Shown here in pieces: positions 13,546-19,236 of a stretch of 21,803 nt of DNA. Position numbers and translations under genes: made by a program. Each line of letters begins with the position of its first letter. The stretch's first letter is position 1. This DNA comes from a virus. The notes below the pieces were generated by a model. It saw nothing but the letters and a program-made list of their open reading frames with translations, had not been told where the DNA came from and did no database searches. Location: the IMG/VR virus record IMGVR_UViG_3300025543_000252, positions 1 to 21,803 of that record. One strand, 5' to 3'.

Positions 13546-13927
13546 GGTCTGCTAGTTTTTGGTTTACACATGAGCCACAGCGACTAAGCTTGTGACGTAT
13601 TTTAAAGATATCCTCATACAGTTTTAACGCTGCTTTTTGATTTTCTAAAGTAAGGCTGCCTGATTTATAAGATGGGCGCAGCGTGTCTTCCCATTCCTTT
13701 TTATGCGTCTCGTTCATTAACGTCAGAAAGGGAAAGCGTCTATTTAAAGCTACCTTTCTTTTTTCACAACCACAATCACCCACCACTGTCTCCACCAACT
13801 TCGCCACTCCTGTCGCTTTTGCCACTGACTCCACGACGTCCCCCAGTCCTTTCGGCTTCTTTTTTGAGATACGCTTTCGTTTTACAGATGCTTTTGTTGA
13901 TGGTGCTTCTTGAGATTCCTGTTTCAT
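13487..13927 (-). CDS. Hypothetical 'GLGD...ATG' protein with Cys pairs (146 aa)
   Basis: The N-terminus is very basic (VKRKRISKKKPKG), followed by GLGDVVESVAKATGVAKLVETVVGDCGCEKRKVALNRRFPF. I recall this pattern from small proteins of Bacteroidetes phages and prophages, though no function is known to me. A later CGSC pair (SRCGSCVNQK) and the earlier CGC suggest metal binding or disulphides. The only ATG is at 13927, which forces a 152-base overlap with the end of the sigma-like gene in another frame. It also overlaps the methyltransferase start by 59 bases. Possibly a DNA-binding or virion-associated protein. Confidence 0.62.
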   Translation of the reverse strand: MKQESQEAPSTKASVKRKRISKKKPKGLGDVVESVAKATGVAKLVETVVGDCGCEKRKVALNRRFPFLTLMNETHKKEWEDTLRPSYKSGSLTLENQKAALKLYEDIFKIRHKLSRCGSCVNQKLADLEAAYLASCEDSTTETKPE

Positions 13928-14336
13928 GTGCTAGGGTATTAAGTGAATGGCTCTGATAGTAGTAAACTTCAAAAAGTTTTGCATCGAACCAATGTCGGTC
14001 TTTTAGTTTTTCTTGTATCCATTTCATTTCCACTTCATAAAGTTCTGGTGGTGCTTCAGCTACTGCTGTGTGAAATGACTGGAATTGAAAAGTGTTCTCT
14101 TTGTGTTTCTTGTATTTATAGTAATACGGTGAGTTTTTTGAAAAAGCACTGATAGACACCATGCGCAATATATAAAACAGAAGCTGTTCTTTCTCACACA
14201 AGACTTTGGCCTTTTCATTTGTCAAGGCCCACAAACAAATATCTTGAAACAAGTCATCACCGTCGGACACCTTCAATCTACACAGCGATTTTAGTTCGTT
14301 GTGTCTTTGTTGGATGAAGTGATGTACGCAGTTCAC
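13776..14336 (-). CDS. Sigma-70-like transcription regulator (186 aa)
   Basis: It may direct host RNA polymerase to late promoters. Residues 25-66 (GDDLFQDICLWALTNEKAKVLCEKE, then FYILRMVSISAFSKN) resemble region 2 of ECF-type sigma factors, including the DLFQDI start of the core-binding helix. Residues 118-160 (KLFEVYYYQSHSLNTLAHETGISRSTINKSICKTKAYLKKE) resemble the region 4 helix-turn-helix. The Gly/Arg/Ser tail after residue 162 is coded in the overlap with the next gene. The frame starts with GTG at 14336, joined to the NinG stop as GTGA. Position just before the packaging genes fits a late activator. Family match is by eye. Confidence 0.65.
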   Translation of the reverse strand: MNCVHHFIQQRHNELKSLCRLKVSDGDDLFQDICLWALTNEKAKVLCEKEQLLFYILRMVSISAFSKNSPYYYKYKKHKENTFQFQSFHTAVAEAPPELYEVEMKWIQEKLKDRHWFDAKLFEVYYYQSHSLNTLAHETGISRSTINKSICKTKAYLKKEAERTGGRRGVSGKSDRSGEVGGDSGG

Positions 14337-14749
14337 AAGTGCTTCGTCACTTTTAGATTGGTTAGTTTTATTTTATACTTCTCCACCATTTCCATCAACT
14401 CAGCTTGAGAATACTTTACAGGCAAGTTGCTAAGTCTTAATACTTCGTCTGCCGTTCCCTCTCCATACTTTGCATCAAGCACTTGACCGTGTACGTACTG
14501 TTGACCTCCGTTCATATTGCACTGCTTACATTGCAAGGATGCATTAACAAGCGGTGGTTGATGGAGCCAACGTGTGGACTTTTTAGCTCGTGTAATAAAG
14601 TGACCGCAGTCCGCTTCTTTGTAGAATTTTCTTGCGTTGCAGGTTACGCAGTTACCGTAGCCATTTTCATCGGTTTCAAAAAGCCGGACGTATTCGCTGT
14701 AAATACGGTCCAACTTCTCCACCAATTTCTGTCGTGGTGTTTTCGCCAT
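14333..14749 (-). CDS. ninG: NinG/Rap-like recombination protein (138 aa)
   Basis: NinG/Rap is a Holliday-junction-targeted endonuclease helper of phage recombination. The zinc and nuclease signature is complete: Cys34 and Cys37 (GNCVTCN), ADCGHFITR (46-54, with Cys48 and His50), STRW (58-61), and Cys74/Cys77 in NASLQCKQCN. I chose ATG at 14749 (MAKTPRQKLVEKLD), because family members begin there; the frame also has an upstream Met at 14767. It lies between the exonuclease and the sigma-like gene in the recombination/replication block. A 72-base space separates it from the exonuclease gene. Confidence 0.85.
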   Translation of the reverse strand: MAKTPRQKLVEKLDRIYSEYVRLFETDENGYGNCVTCNARKFYKEADCGHFITRAKKSTRWLHQPPLVNASLQCKQCNMNGGQQYVHGQVLDAKYGEGTADEVLRLSNLPVKYSQAELMEMVEKYKIKLTNLKVTKHL

Positions 14750-14821
14750 AAAGCTAAGATAGGCCACAATGACGTTTCAAAGTGACCTACCAACCGGAGG
14801 AAAAAGGCTCCAGCACTTAAC

Positions 14822-15544
14822 CTACCTTACCCAGCTCGGTATCCTAAGAGGTTGGATAAGGTTAGAGTAACTCATAGGCAATCCATCCCATGACTTAAAC
14901 TCTTCCACTAATTTATACAATTCTGCCTTCGCCCACAACATTGCCTCATCTGTTATTTTAAACACTCCTACGTTGTATGGACCACTTTTTTCAACCGTAC
15001 ACCATGTAAAAGTGTCCATTCCGCAAACCTCACAATAAATAGCCGCTTGTAAATAATAGTTCATATTGTACGCTGCTCGGTGAAAACCCTCGGAACTTGC
15101 ATCCTGCACTGTTTTCAAATCCCAGATGCCGTGTTCAGTTACTCGGTCCACGATACCTTTAAACTCGACACCTCTTATTTCTTTCTTCACCGGAACCTCG
15201 CTGTGTCCTTCCGTCATTATCAGACTAGCTTCCGGGTGTTCCATGATTTTAATGTGCATGGCCATAATTCTTGCCAGCTCCGTCTCGTCAATCACGATGC
15301 GTTGTTGTGCCTCTTTTTGATGTTTGGTAAACTGCGCCTTACCATTCTTGGTACGTCTGTCGACTTTTGGCATAACGTAGTACCTATCTTCAAAACTCTC
15401 TCTTTCCAACACGTACGCGTGAAACGCAGTGCCAAACTTCATCTCCGGTGTTTCCACCCGGTCACCCATTACGTACTGAATATAGTGCGATGGACTTTTT
15501 GCATAGGCTTTTAAAGCACTGTAGCTTAGATAATCTCTCTTCAT
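14822..15544 (-). CDS. PD-(D/E)XK exonuclease, RecE/DUF3799-like (240 aa)
   Basis: It likely digests double-strand DNA ends for recombination with a single-strand partner. It begins MKRDYLSYSALKAYAKSPSHY. Motifs in order: GTAFHAYVLE (38-47), Glu116 in HSEVPV, KGIVDRV (129-135, Asp133), WDLKT (141-145, the D-x-K core) and YYLQAAIY (163-170). This is the layout of phage PD-(D/E)XK nucleases of the lambda-exonuclease/RecE type. The chosen ATG at 15544 overlaps the upstream stop as ATGA; an in-frame Met at 15565 is less likely. No separate Beta/RecT annealing protein is recognised, although the OB-fold-like protein at 17327-17746 could partner it. Confidence 0.85.
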   Translation of the reverse strand: MKRDYLSYSALKAYAKSPSHYIQYVMGDRVETPEMKFGTAFHAYVLERESFEDRYYVMPKVDRRTKNGKAQFTKHQKEAQQRIVIDETELARIMAMHIKIMEHPEASLIMTEGHSEVPVKKEIRGVEFKGIVDRVTEHGIWDLKTVQDASSEGFHRAAYNMNYYLQAAIYCEVCGMDTFTWCTVEKSGPYNVGVFKITDEAMLWAKAELYKLVEEFKSWDGLPMSYSNLIQPLRIPSWVR

Positions 15545-16107
15545 TTGGTGTGGTTTCGGTCCCAAGCCTCACGGAGTCGTGTTCCGCTTCCTTTAGGTTT
15601 TGGTGGTGGTGAGTCTTTTACTAAATCCTTCAGTCCTAAAGGCTCCAGCTTTCTTGGTGATTTTTCAAAGTCTTCTGACTTCCTTTGTTTTATTCTTTGC
15701 TCCATCATTTCAGTGCGAACCTCTGACTCGTACCGACGTAAAACCTCTAATATCTCTGCGGTCTTTAAGCGTTCGAAAAGCTTACCAAACTTGCCTTGAC
15801 GTATCATGTTGAAGGCCAGCCTTATTTCTTGCAGGGTTATTGTCGGGTGTTCTTCAATTATGCTTTTGCAGCAAAACTTTATCTCGTCATCACTCTTAAG
15901 CGTTTTGTTATAGTCTTGGTCACGGCAAAGCGAACCAACCTCCGCGAGCAACCATCCCCGAACCATTGCTGGCATTTCCTTAATTGCGCTTTGGAGATTC
16001 ACTCCATTGTAAAATGCCTGTTCCGGTTTAATCGGGAAGTTACCCGTTTGCAATAAAGTCGTTAAGGCCGTCCTTGGAGAAGTTTTCTGGATTGAATCCT
16101 TTTTCAT
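15541..16107 (-). CDS. Candidate replication accessory protein (188 aa)
   Basis: I do not assign a family with certainty. The central part (DDEIKFCCKSIIEEHPTITLQEIRLAFNMIRQGKFGKLFERLKTAEILEVLRRYESEVR) matches a pattern I recall next to replication initiators in Bacteroidetes phages, where a helical protein with a 'GKxGKLFxRL' core is followed by a charged tail. The C-terminus is Lys/Pro-rich (KDSPPPKPKGSGTR). The start is chosen at ATG 16107 (MKKDSIQKTSP); an upstream Met at 16164 would overlap the previous gene by 125 bases. Even the chosen start overlaps it by 68 bases. Directly following an HTH initiator gene, it may load the host helicase or act as its partner. Confidence 0.6.
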   Translation of the reverse strand: MKKDSIQKTSPRTALTTLLQTGNFPIKPEQAFYNGVNLQSAIKEMPAMVRGWLLAEVGSLCRDQDYNKTLKSDDEIKFCCKSIIEEHPTITLQEIRLAFNMIRQGKFGKLFERLKTAEILEVLRRYESEVRTEMMEQRIKQRKSEDFEKSPRKLEPLGLKDLVKDSPPPKPKGSGTRLREAWDRNHTK

Positions 16108-16711
16108 TTTTAGTGTGGTTTTGTGGTAAAGGCCAAAAGGTGTCCCACCTTCGCAAGATGGCATAGTTAATTAACTTAACTGCTTGTTCCTCATTACTAT
16201 TGGATAACTCCTTTAAACGGTTCATTGCCATCGTCTTTGCTCGTTTGGAGTAGGTCTTCTTACGATTGGCTTTTTGTTCGTCAACCCAATCATTCCATGC
16301 CTTACTTAAAGAATCGGTGTTCCACCATTTATTAAGTTGTTTACTAACTGCTTTACTAGTTGTATTACTATGTTGCGCTTTTGACGTAGCTGAGTGTTTG
16401 TTTTCCGTCACCCTGCCTACTCGTTTTTGAGTATGCTGCCTTGCGCTATTTAAGTATGCAGCGTCAACAGTAACTTCTCTTTTGCGGCCATCAAACTTTA
16501 CAAGTCTTAAATGTCCTGCTTCAATTAAGCTACCGATGCTGCGTGAAATGGTGCCGGGACTGACATCAAAATCAAGAGCCAAGGTTGCGTTTGATTTGAA
16601 ATAGGGAAGGCCACCACTCACCATTGCTAAGACATCGGAAATTATAAATTTCTCAACAGCAGTGAGTGACGGGTTCTTCACTATCTCTATTGGTATCCAC
16701 AGACCTTTCAT
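16040..16711 (-). CDS. HTH replication initiator/replisome organiser-like (223 aa)
   Basis: It probably binds the phage origin. MKGLWIPIEIVKNPSLTAVEKFIISDVLAM leads into a winged helix-turn-helix (KSNATLALDFDVSPGTISRSIGSLIEAGHLRLVKFDGRKREVTV, about residues 38-82) of the HTH_36 kind used by phage replisome organisers. A Ser/Thr/Gln-rich linker follows, and then a Trp-rich helical C-domain (WNDWVDEQKANRKKTYSKRA) that could contact a helicase or loader. I chose ATG at 16711, which overlaps the stop of a 41-codon upstream frame as ATGA; another Met lies two codons upstream at 16717. The origin may lie within this gene, as in many phages, but I did not identify iterons. Confidence 0.75.
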   Translation of the reverse strand: MKGLWIPIEIVKNPSLTAVEKFIISDVLAMVSGGLPYFKSNATLALDFDVSPGTISRSIGSLIEAGHLRLVKFDGRKREVTVDAAYLNSARQHTQKRVGRVTENKHSATSKAQHSNTTSKAVSKQLNKWWNTDSLSKAWNDWVDEQKANRKKTYSKRAKTMAMNRLKELSNSNEEQAVKLINYAILRRWDTFWPLPQNHTKNEKGFNPENFSKDGLNDFIANG

Positions 16712-16833
16712 CTCCATCGGTGGTCACCTGTTCTATCCACTAACGCTTGTTTCACCATGTTCAATTGTTCCGTGAGCAAGTACGCTCGGTAACCTTTAGA
16801 ATTTACAATCAAGCTTAGTAGAGTCTTACGCAT
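16708..16833 (-). CDS. Small basic hypothetical protein (41 aa)
   Basis: A short frame from ATG 16833 to TGA 16708-16710, product MRKTLLSLIVNSKGYRAYLL and on to DHRWR. It overlaps the upstream gene's end by 8 bases and the initiator's start by 4 bases (ATGA), as the surrounding genes do. It fills the only sizeable space in this block. It is basic with no recognised motif. It could be a real coupling ORF or a small regulatory protein; the evidence is mostly its packing. Confidence 0.45.
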   Translation of the reverse strand: MRKTLLSLIVNSKGYRAYLLTEQLNMVKQALVDRTGDHRWR

Positions 16834-17125
16834 TCTCTTCAGGTCTTGTGTTTTCATGGTTTCGTAGCGCGTTAAGGTCTGCATCTCTTAGTAATATAAG
16901 GTCCAATATTTCATCGGCACTCATTCCACTGTCAAACCTTAACTCCGGCAGAACCTTTAAAAAGTTTCTAGGCTCCGCGTTGTACCATCGATTGCATGTT
17001 TTTTTCGTTTTGTTTAAAACCAAGTCAAATGCATCTTGTGTGCCGTACGTCATTTTAATAAATGTGTCCAGCGTTTTTGGTTTATTGACGTCTAAGTCAG
17101 GATGTGCTTCTTTCAGTTTTCCCAT
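16826..17125 (-). CDS. Small putative HTH/regulatory protein (99 aa)
   Basis: The segment TLDTFIKMTYGTQDAFDLVLNKTKKTCNRWYNAEPRNFLKVLPEL has the spacing of a Cro/CI-like helix-turn-helix (a helix, 'AFDLVLNKTKKTCNRWYN', then a further helix), but the match is weak and made by eye. The C-terminal part is helical and acidic (SADEILDLILLRDADLNALR). The start ATG at 17125 overlaps the HTH_39 gene by 29 bases. It lies in the early operon downstream of the divergent control region, so a regulator of that region is a reasonable guess. Confidence 0.55.
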   Translation of the reverse strand: MGKLKEAHPDLDVNKPKTLDTFIKMTYGTQDAFDLVLNKTKKTCNRWYNAEPRNFLKVLPELRFDSGMSADEILDLILLRDADLNALRNHENTRPEENA

Positions 17126-17330
17126 GATATAAATATTCCGTTACCACTACTTCGTTACCCCACCGCGTCGGTACTTTTTTATCTACGCTTTCAATGTTCC
17201 AACCACTATCTCTGAGGTTAAAAACAGTCGCGGCCAAGCGTGTGTTACCTAATTCATAGACAGCGTCTAACGATGTGATTTTTGGCTTTACCTCAGTAAA
17301 GTATTTAATGAGTCTTTCCTTGTGTGTCAT
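17097..17330 (-). CDS. HTH_39-like DNA-binding protein (77 aa)
   Basis: The layout HKERLIKYFTEVKPKITSLDAVYELGNTRLAATVFNLRDSGWNIESV fits the phage HTH_39 group: a winged-helix domain with 'ITSLDAvyelG.TRLAa.v.nLRdsGw.I' and a C-terminal wing ending in YLYHG. Proteins of this type are small phage regulators or origin-binding accessory proteins. The ATG at 17330 overlaps the upstream gene's TGA by 4 bases. All signature positions are present. The target is unknown. Confidence 0.72.
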   Translation of the reverse strand: MTHKERLIKYFTEVKPKITSLDAVYELGNTRLAATVFNLRDSGWNIESVDKKVPTRWGNEVVVTEYLYHGKTERSTS

Positions 17331-17746
17331 TTGTTTAGGATTTCGCGTGTCTTAATTAATTCCTTGGCGGTTCGTTCAATCTCCTCAAAGGTGATTTGAG
17401 AGCCGCTTGTCGTTTGCAGCTGCAACAATTCAATGGCTGCGTTAATCGCCCACTGATTTCCAATTCGCTCATCGCGGTCAGGACTATTGAACGATACTGC
17501 CGCTGGTTGATTTGATGGTGCTTGCCCATTAAACCCCGGCTTCTTTACTGAGCCTCGGCTCATGCCTTCGTACTCTCCTTTGATTTCGTACTCCGCTTCT
17601 TGTCCGGGTTTGAATGGTGAAGCTTGAGACTTGTGAGCAGCTTTAATAACTGTTCCGTCTTCAAAGGTGTAGACGAACGCCCATTTTTGTCCGTATTTGT
17701 CCTCGTAGGACTCGGCTGCGGTAACCGATTCGATTTTTGATACCAT
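17327..17746 (-). CDS. OB-fold-like ssDNA-binding/recombination protein (139 aa)
   Basis: The N-half is beta-rich (SKIESVTAAESYEDKYGQKWAFVYTFEDGTVIKAAHKSQ, PFKPGQEAEYEIKGEY), as in OB-fold proteins. It is followed by a Pro/Gln/Gly linker and DRDERIGNQWAINAAIELLQL, which resembles the 'RDxSIxRQxALxAA' segment I know from phage ssDNA-binding-type proteins. The C-terminus is helical. I chose ATG at 17746 (MVSKIESV); the longer frame would need TTG at 17779. It is the first large gene of the early block and probably works with the exonuclease and NinG. The family match is approximate. Confidence 0.62.
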   Translation of the reverse strand: MVSKIESVTAAESYEDKYGQKWAFVYTFEDGTVIKAAHKSQASPFKPGQEAEYEIKGEYEGMSRGSVKKPGFNGQAPSNQPAAVSFNSPDRDERIGNQWAINAAIELLQLQTTSGSQITFEEIERTAKELIKTREILNK

Positions 17747-17821
17747 CGTAAATTGATTTGATGTATGTGGTTGTACCAATCGTTAAGGGAGATTGGCTTG
17801 CCCATTGGATAAGTCGTTGTT
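17747..17821. other. 75-base intergenic space with no clear signal
   Basis: This stretch separates the first early gene from the OB-fold gene. A minus-strand ATG at 17803 opens a frame that runs inside the OB-fold gene in another frame; it looks like a shadow. I see no promoter box, hairpin or repeat here. Confidence 0.5.
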
Positions 17822-18034
17822 TTAATCTTCGGCTTCGGCCCACTCTCTGGAGTAACTACAGTACTCTTCTTCGACGGCCCTATAAGTAAACTCTTTATTA
17901 GGGTCGTAAGCGACCTGACGGTCCAGCCATTTTTCCGCATCTTCTTTTGTTGAAAACACCGAAAGAGCGCGTGCCTTATAGATTACTGCTTCGGCACTTA
18001 CGGTTGCGTTAATGTAAACTGCTCCTCTTTTCAT
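17822..18034 (-). CDS. Small hypothetical early protein (70 aa)
   Basis: It starts MKRGAVYINATVSAEAVIYKARALSVF and continues with TKEDAEKWLDRQVAYDPNKEF, RAVEEEYCSYSREWAEAED. The mix of strand, helix and acidic C-terminus suggests a small folded protein. It is the first gene downstream of the minus-strand promoter-like box at 18050-18057. I chose ATG at 18034, about 15 bases after that box; the longer frame from Met 18073 would run through the promoter. No family is recognised. Immediate-early position suggests a regulator or host-interaction role. Confidence 0.65.
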   Translation of the reverse strand: MKRGAVYINATVSAEAVIYKARALSVFSTKEDAEKWLDRQVAYDPNKEFTYRAVEEEYCSYSREWAEAED

Positions 18035-18049
18035 TGGTGTGGTTTTGCA

Positions 18050-18057
18050 CAAAGGTA
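18050..18057 (-). promoter_or_regulatory. -7 promoter box for the early operon
   Basis: Minus strand TACCTTTG, an exact TAnnTTTG match. It would drive the genes from 18034 downward. Confidence 0.62.
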
Positions 18058-18064
18058 ACATAAA

Positions 18065-18080
18065 GTAGGACAATTCCTAC
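18065..18080. promoter_or_regulatory. Palindrome, candidate operator
   Basis: GTAGGA, spacer CAAT, TCCTAC: a perfect inverted repeat with 6-base arms, centred between the two divergent promoter-like boxes. Its place just upstream of the minus -7 box suits a repressor or activator dimer site. Confidence 0.55.
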
Positions 18081-18100
18081 GATTAAGGGAAAGAAAGTAT

Positions 18101-18108
18101 TACCTTAG
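18101..18108 (+). promoter_or_regulatory. -7-like box for the plus-strand genes
   Basis: Plus strand TACCTTAG differs from TAnnTTTG at one base. It ends four bases before the ATG at 18113 and mirrors the minus-strand box: TATTACCTT at 18098-18106 is close to the reverse complement of AAGGTAACA at 18052-18060. Confidence 0.45.
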
Positions 18109-18112
18109 AGGT

Positions 18113-18319
18113 ATGGAAAACCACATAAATACCACAACATGGGTACTAGCAAGCCACCCTTGGGGAGAACCTGAAAACGGCTGGGCATTCAAATCTGATA
18201 AGAAATGGCAAGTCCTGCGCTTTGAAAGCAAGCAAGACGCACTGGATGCAATGGATGACGATGACCGCTACCACGGAGCAATACCGCTTGAAGTTGACGA
18301 ACTCGAAATCCACGAATAA
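18113..18319 (+). CDS. Small hypothetical protein, plus-strand cluster gene 1 (68 aa)
   Basis: It begins MENHINTTTWVLASHPWGEP and continues with GWAFKSDKKWQVLRFESKQDALDAMDDDDRYHG, ending in an acidic tail (LEVDELEIHE). The core looks like a strand-helix unit in which KQDALDAM forms a helix. The start ATG follows AGAGG by one base, a rare case here of an SD-like site. It is divergent from the early block, and its stop overlaps the next ATG by one base (TAATG). No family is recognised. Regulation by the adjacent palindrome is a natural hypothesis. Confidence 0.68.
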   Translation: MENHINTTTWVLASHPWGEPENGWAFKSDKKWQVLRFESKQDALDAMDDDDRYHGAIPLEVDELEIHE

Positions 18320-18423
18320 TGTGGAGAGAAGGCTACGACTACCCAAGCGACGAAGAGCAGGAAGAAAGTCCTGACTTCTTCGAACGCGCAGACCACGACT
18401 ACGAACAACAAAACGATAAATAA
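18319..18423 (+). CDS. Very small acidic protein, plus-strand cluster gene 2 (34 aa)
   Basis: A 35-codon frame with product MWREGYDYPSDEEQEESPDFF and then an acidic end DYEQQNDK. It overlaps the previous stop by one base (TAATG) and is followed 2 bases later by the next gene. Tandem coupling on both sides supports it as real. It is rich in Glu, Asp and Tyr and probably lacks a stable fold of its own. I recall similar tiny proteins in flavobacterial phages but have no function to offer. Confidence 0.55.
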   Translation: MWREGYDYPSDEEQEESPDFFERADHDYEQQNDK

Positions 18424-18425
18424 CA

Positions 18426-18635
18426 ATGGAAGACCAAACCAAAAACCACGCCTTAGACAAGTTGATTACAGACACCAAATGGCAGATTGACTACCACAAG
18501 AAAAAGCTGAAAGAAAGCGTCGAAATTTTAACGGCACTTCAAGCGGCAAAAAAGTGGAAGGTCGAAGACGAGCCGGAAACCAGAGGTATCGTAAACATGG
18601 ACGGAACTATCGAAAAGTTCACGGGAGAATACTAA
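18426..18635 (+). CDS. Small coiled-coil hypothetical protein, plus-strand cluster gene 3 (69 aa)
   Basis: The product begins MEDQTKNHALDKLITDTKWQIDYHKKKLKESVEILTALQAAKKW, most likely one long amphipathic helix. An acidic segment (EDEPETRGIV) and a short C-terminus follow. The gene starts 2 bases after the previous stop and ends 3 bases before the terminator hairpin. A helical partner-binding protein is likely; nothing more can be said from sequence. Confidence 0.65.
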   Translation: MEDQTKNHALDKLITDTKWQIDYHKKKLKESVEILTALQAAKKWKVEDEPETRGIVNMDGTIEKFTGEY

Positions 18636-18638
18636 ACT

Positions 18639-18665
18639 AAAGCCGGACTACTTTTTCCGGTTTTT
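18639..18665. terminator. Hairpin terminator between convergent genes
   Basis: The stem pairs GCCGGA (18642-18647) with TCCGGT (18656-18661), with an 8-base loop and A/T pairs extending it. On the plus strand it is followed by a TTTTT run, a good intrinsic terminator for the plus genes. The minus-strand lysis gene ends inside the stem (TAG at 18650-18648). In the minus direction the T tail is weaker (CTTTAGTTT). Confidence 0.75.
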
Positions 18666-18809
18666 ACCAAAGACCACGGCTTGGAGGATGCGTGATAATA
18701 CGTTTACCACCTTATCGTCTTTTTTTGTTTCCGTTAGTGCTGTAATTGTTCCCGCTGCGGTAATTACGGCAAGAGCCAAACTTGCCCAGTTTTGTGTAAT
18801 AAATTCCAT
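18648..18809 (-). CDS. Small membrane protein, holin-like (53 aa)
   Basis: The product MEFITQNWASLALAVITAAGTITAL and onward has one hydrophobic segment (about residues 8-26) followed by TETKKDDKVVNVLSRILQAVVFGKNRKK, a basic end. One membrane span plus a positive C-terminus is typical of small phage holins and holin-like proteins, and the gene follows the amidase with a one-base gap (TAAGATG). A longer frame from Met 18890 overlaps the amidase gene and has an unlikely N-terminus, so I prefer ATG 18809. It could permeabilise the membrane for release of the amidase, but that is inferred. Confidence 0.65.
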   Translation of the reverse strand: MEFITQNWASLALAVITAAGTITALTETKKDDKVVNVLSRILQAVVFGKNRKK

Positions 18810-18810
18810 C

Positions 18811-19224
18811 TTACTTTGTGTTAATCCATTTATACTTTTCAGAGACCACAAACGAAGGACAAGCCTTACTTGAATATTCGTTGTGTCCATGAACGCTTAG
18901 CCAACCAAACGTAGTGCGCAAGCTAAACACTAACTCCATAAAAGCCAACTCCTGTTTAACAGTCATAGTGTCTGCTGGCTTGCCGTCTTTCAAACCACCA
19001 ATGTAACAAACTCCAATCGAGTCGTGATTTTCTCCTTTGGTGTGCGCACCGGGTTTATTGATATCCCGGCCACGATGAATAGAGCCGTCTGCGTAAAGAC
19101 AATAGTGATACCCGATATCGTCCCACCCTCGCTTTAAATGCCAACTTCGAATGGTGTCCACTTTGACATCTTTACCTTCTTCCGTTGCGGAGCAATGAAG
19201 TATTATTTTATCTAGTTCACGCAC
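18811..19224 (-). CDS. N-acetylmuramoyl-L-alanine amidase, endolysin (137 aa)
   Basis: It cleaves the bond between muramic acid and L-Ala in peptidoglycan for lysis. The Amidase_2/T7-lysozyme type zinc site is complete: His10 (ILHCSAT), His114 and Cys122 in GHNEYSSKACPSF, with Lys120 and the catalytic-side Tyr39/Tyr41 in DDIGYHYCLY. At 137 residues it is a single catalytic domain without a cell-wall-binding domain. The start is GTG at 19224; a stop lies five codons upstream in frame and no ATG is available nearby. It sits between two small membrane-protein genes in a lysis cassette. No signal peptide is seen, so a holin is expected. Confidence 0.92.
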   Translation of the reverse strand: MRELDKIILHCSATEEGKDVKVDTIRSWHLKRGWDDIGYHYCLYADGSIHRGRDINKPGAHTKGENHDSIGVCYIGGLKDGKPADTMTVKQELAFMELVFSLRTTFGWLSVHGHNEYSSKACPSFVVSEKYKWINTK

Positions 19225-19236
19225 TGCAAGACAATT

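Larger units (their letters stand above)
18035..18112. promoter_or_regulatory. Divergent control region for early minus and plus genes
   Basis: The 78 bases lie between the first minus-strand early gene and the first plus-strand gene. On the minus strand TACCTTTG (18057-18050) is a perfect Bacteroidetes -7 box (TAnnTTTG), ending 15 bases before the ATG at 18034. On the plus strand TACCTTAG (18101-18108) is a 7-of-8 match just before ATG 18113, so that transcript could be nearly leaderless. I see no good -33 TTG at the expected distance for either. A perfect palindrome lies between the boxes. Confidence 0.68.

Noticed and set aside
13672-13956. Plus-strand frames of 76-94 codons opposite the GLGD and sigma-like genes
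   Set aside because: Pro/Ser-rich products with no domain features, antisense to two overlapping genes that have recognisable segments.
14750-14821. Possible hairpin and promoter in the space upstream of ninG
   Set aside because: The only pairing is a 4-base GGAG/CTCC stem with a long loop, and TATCTTAG is a one-mismatch -7 box with poor spacing to TTTG; too weak to list.
15080-15514. 144-codon plus-strand frame opposite the exonuclease
   Set aside because: Antisense to a gene with complete PD-(D/E)XK motifs; no coupling with any plus-strand gene.
17560-17940. 126-codon minus-strand frame overlapping the OB-fold gene
   Set aside because: Low-complexity Lys/Thr/Ser product; an ATG at 17803 gives a plausible first 20 residues (MGKPISLNDWYNHIHQINL), but the remainder is a shadow of the OB-fold gene.
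18035-18073. Longer start (Met at 18073) for the first early gene
   Set aside because: It would translate through the promoter-like box, and the added residues (MSYFMLPLCKTTP) do not look like part of the protein; ATG at 18034 fits better.
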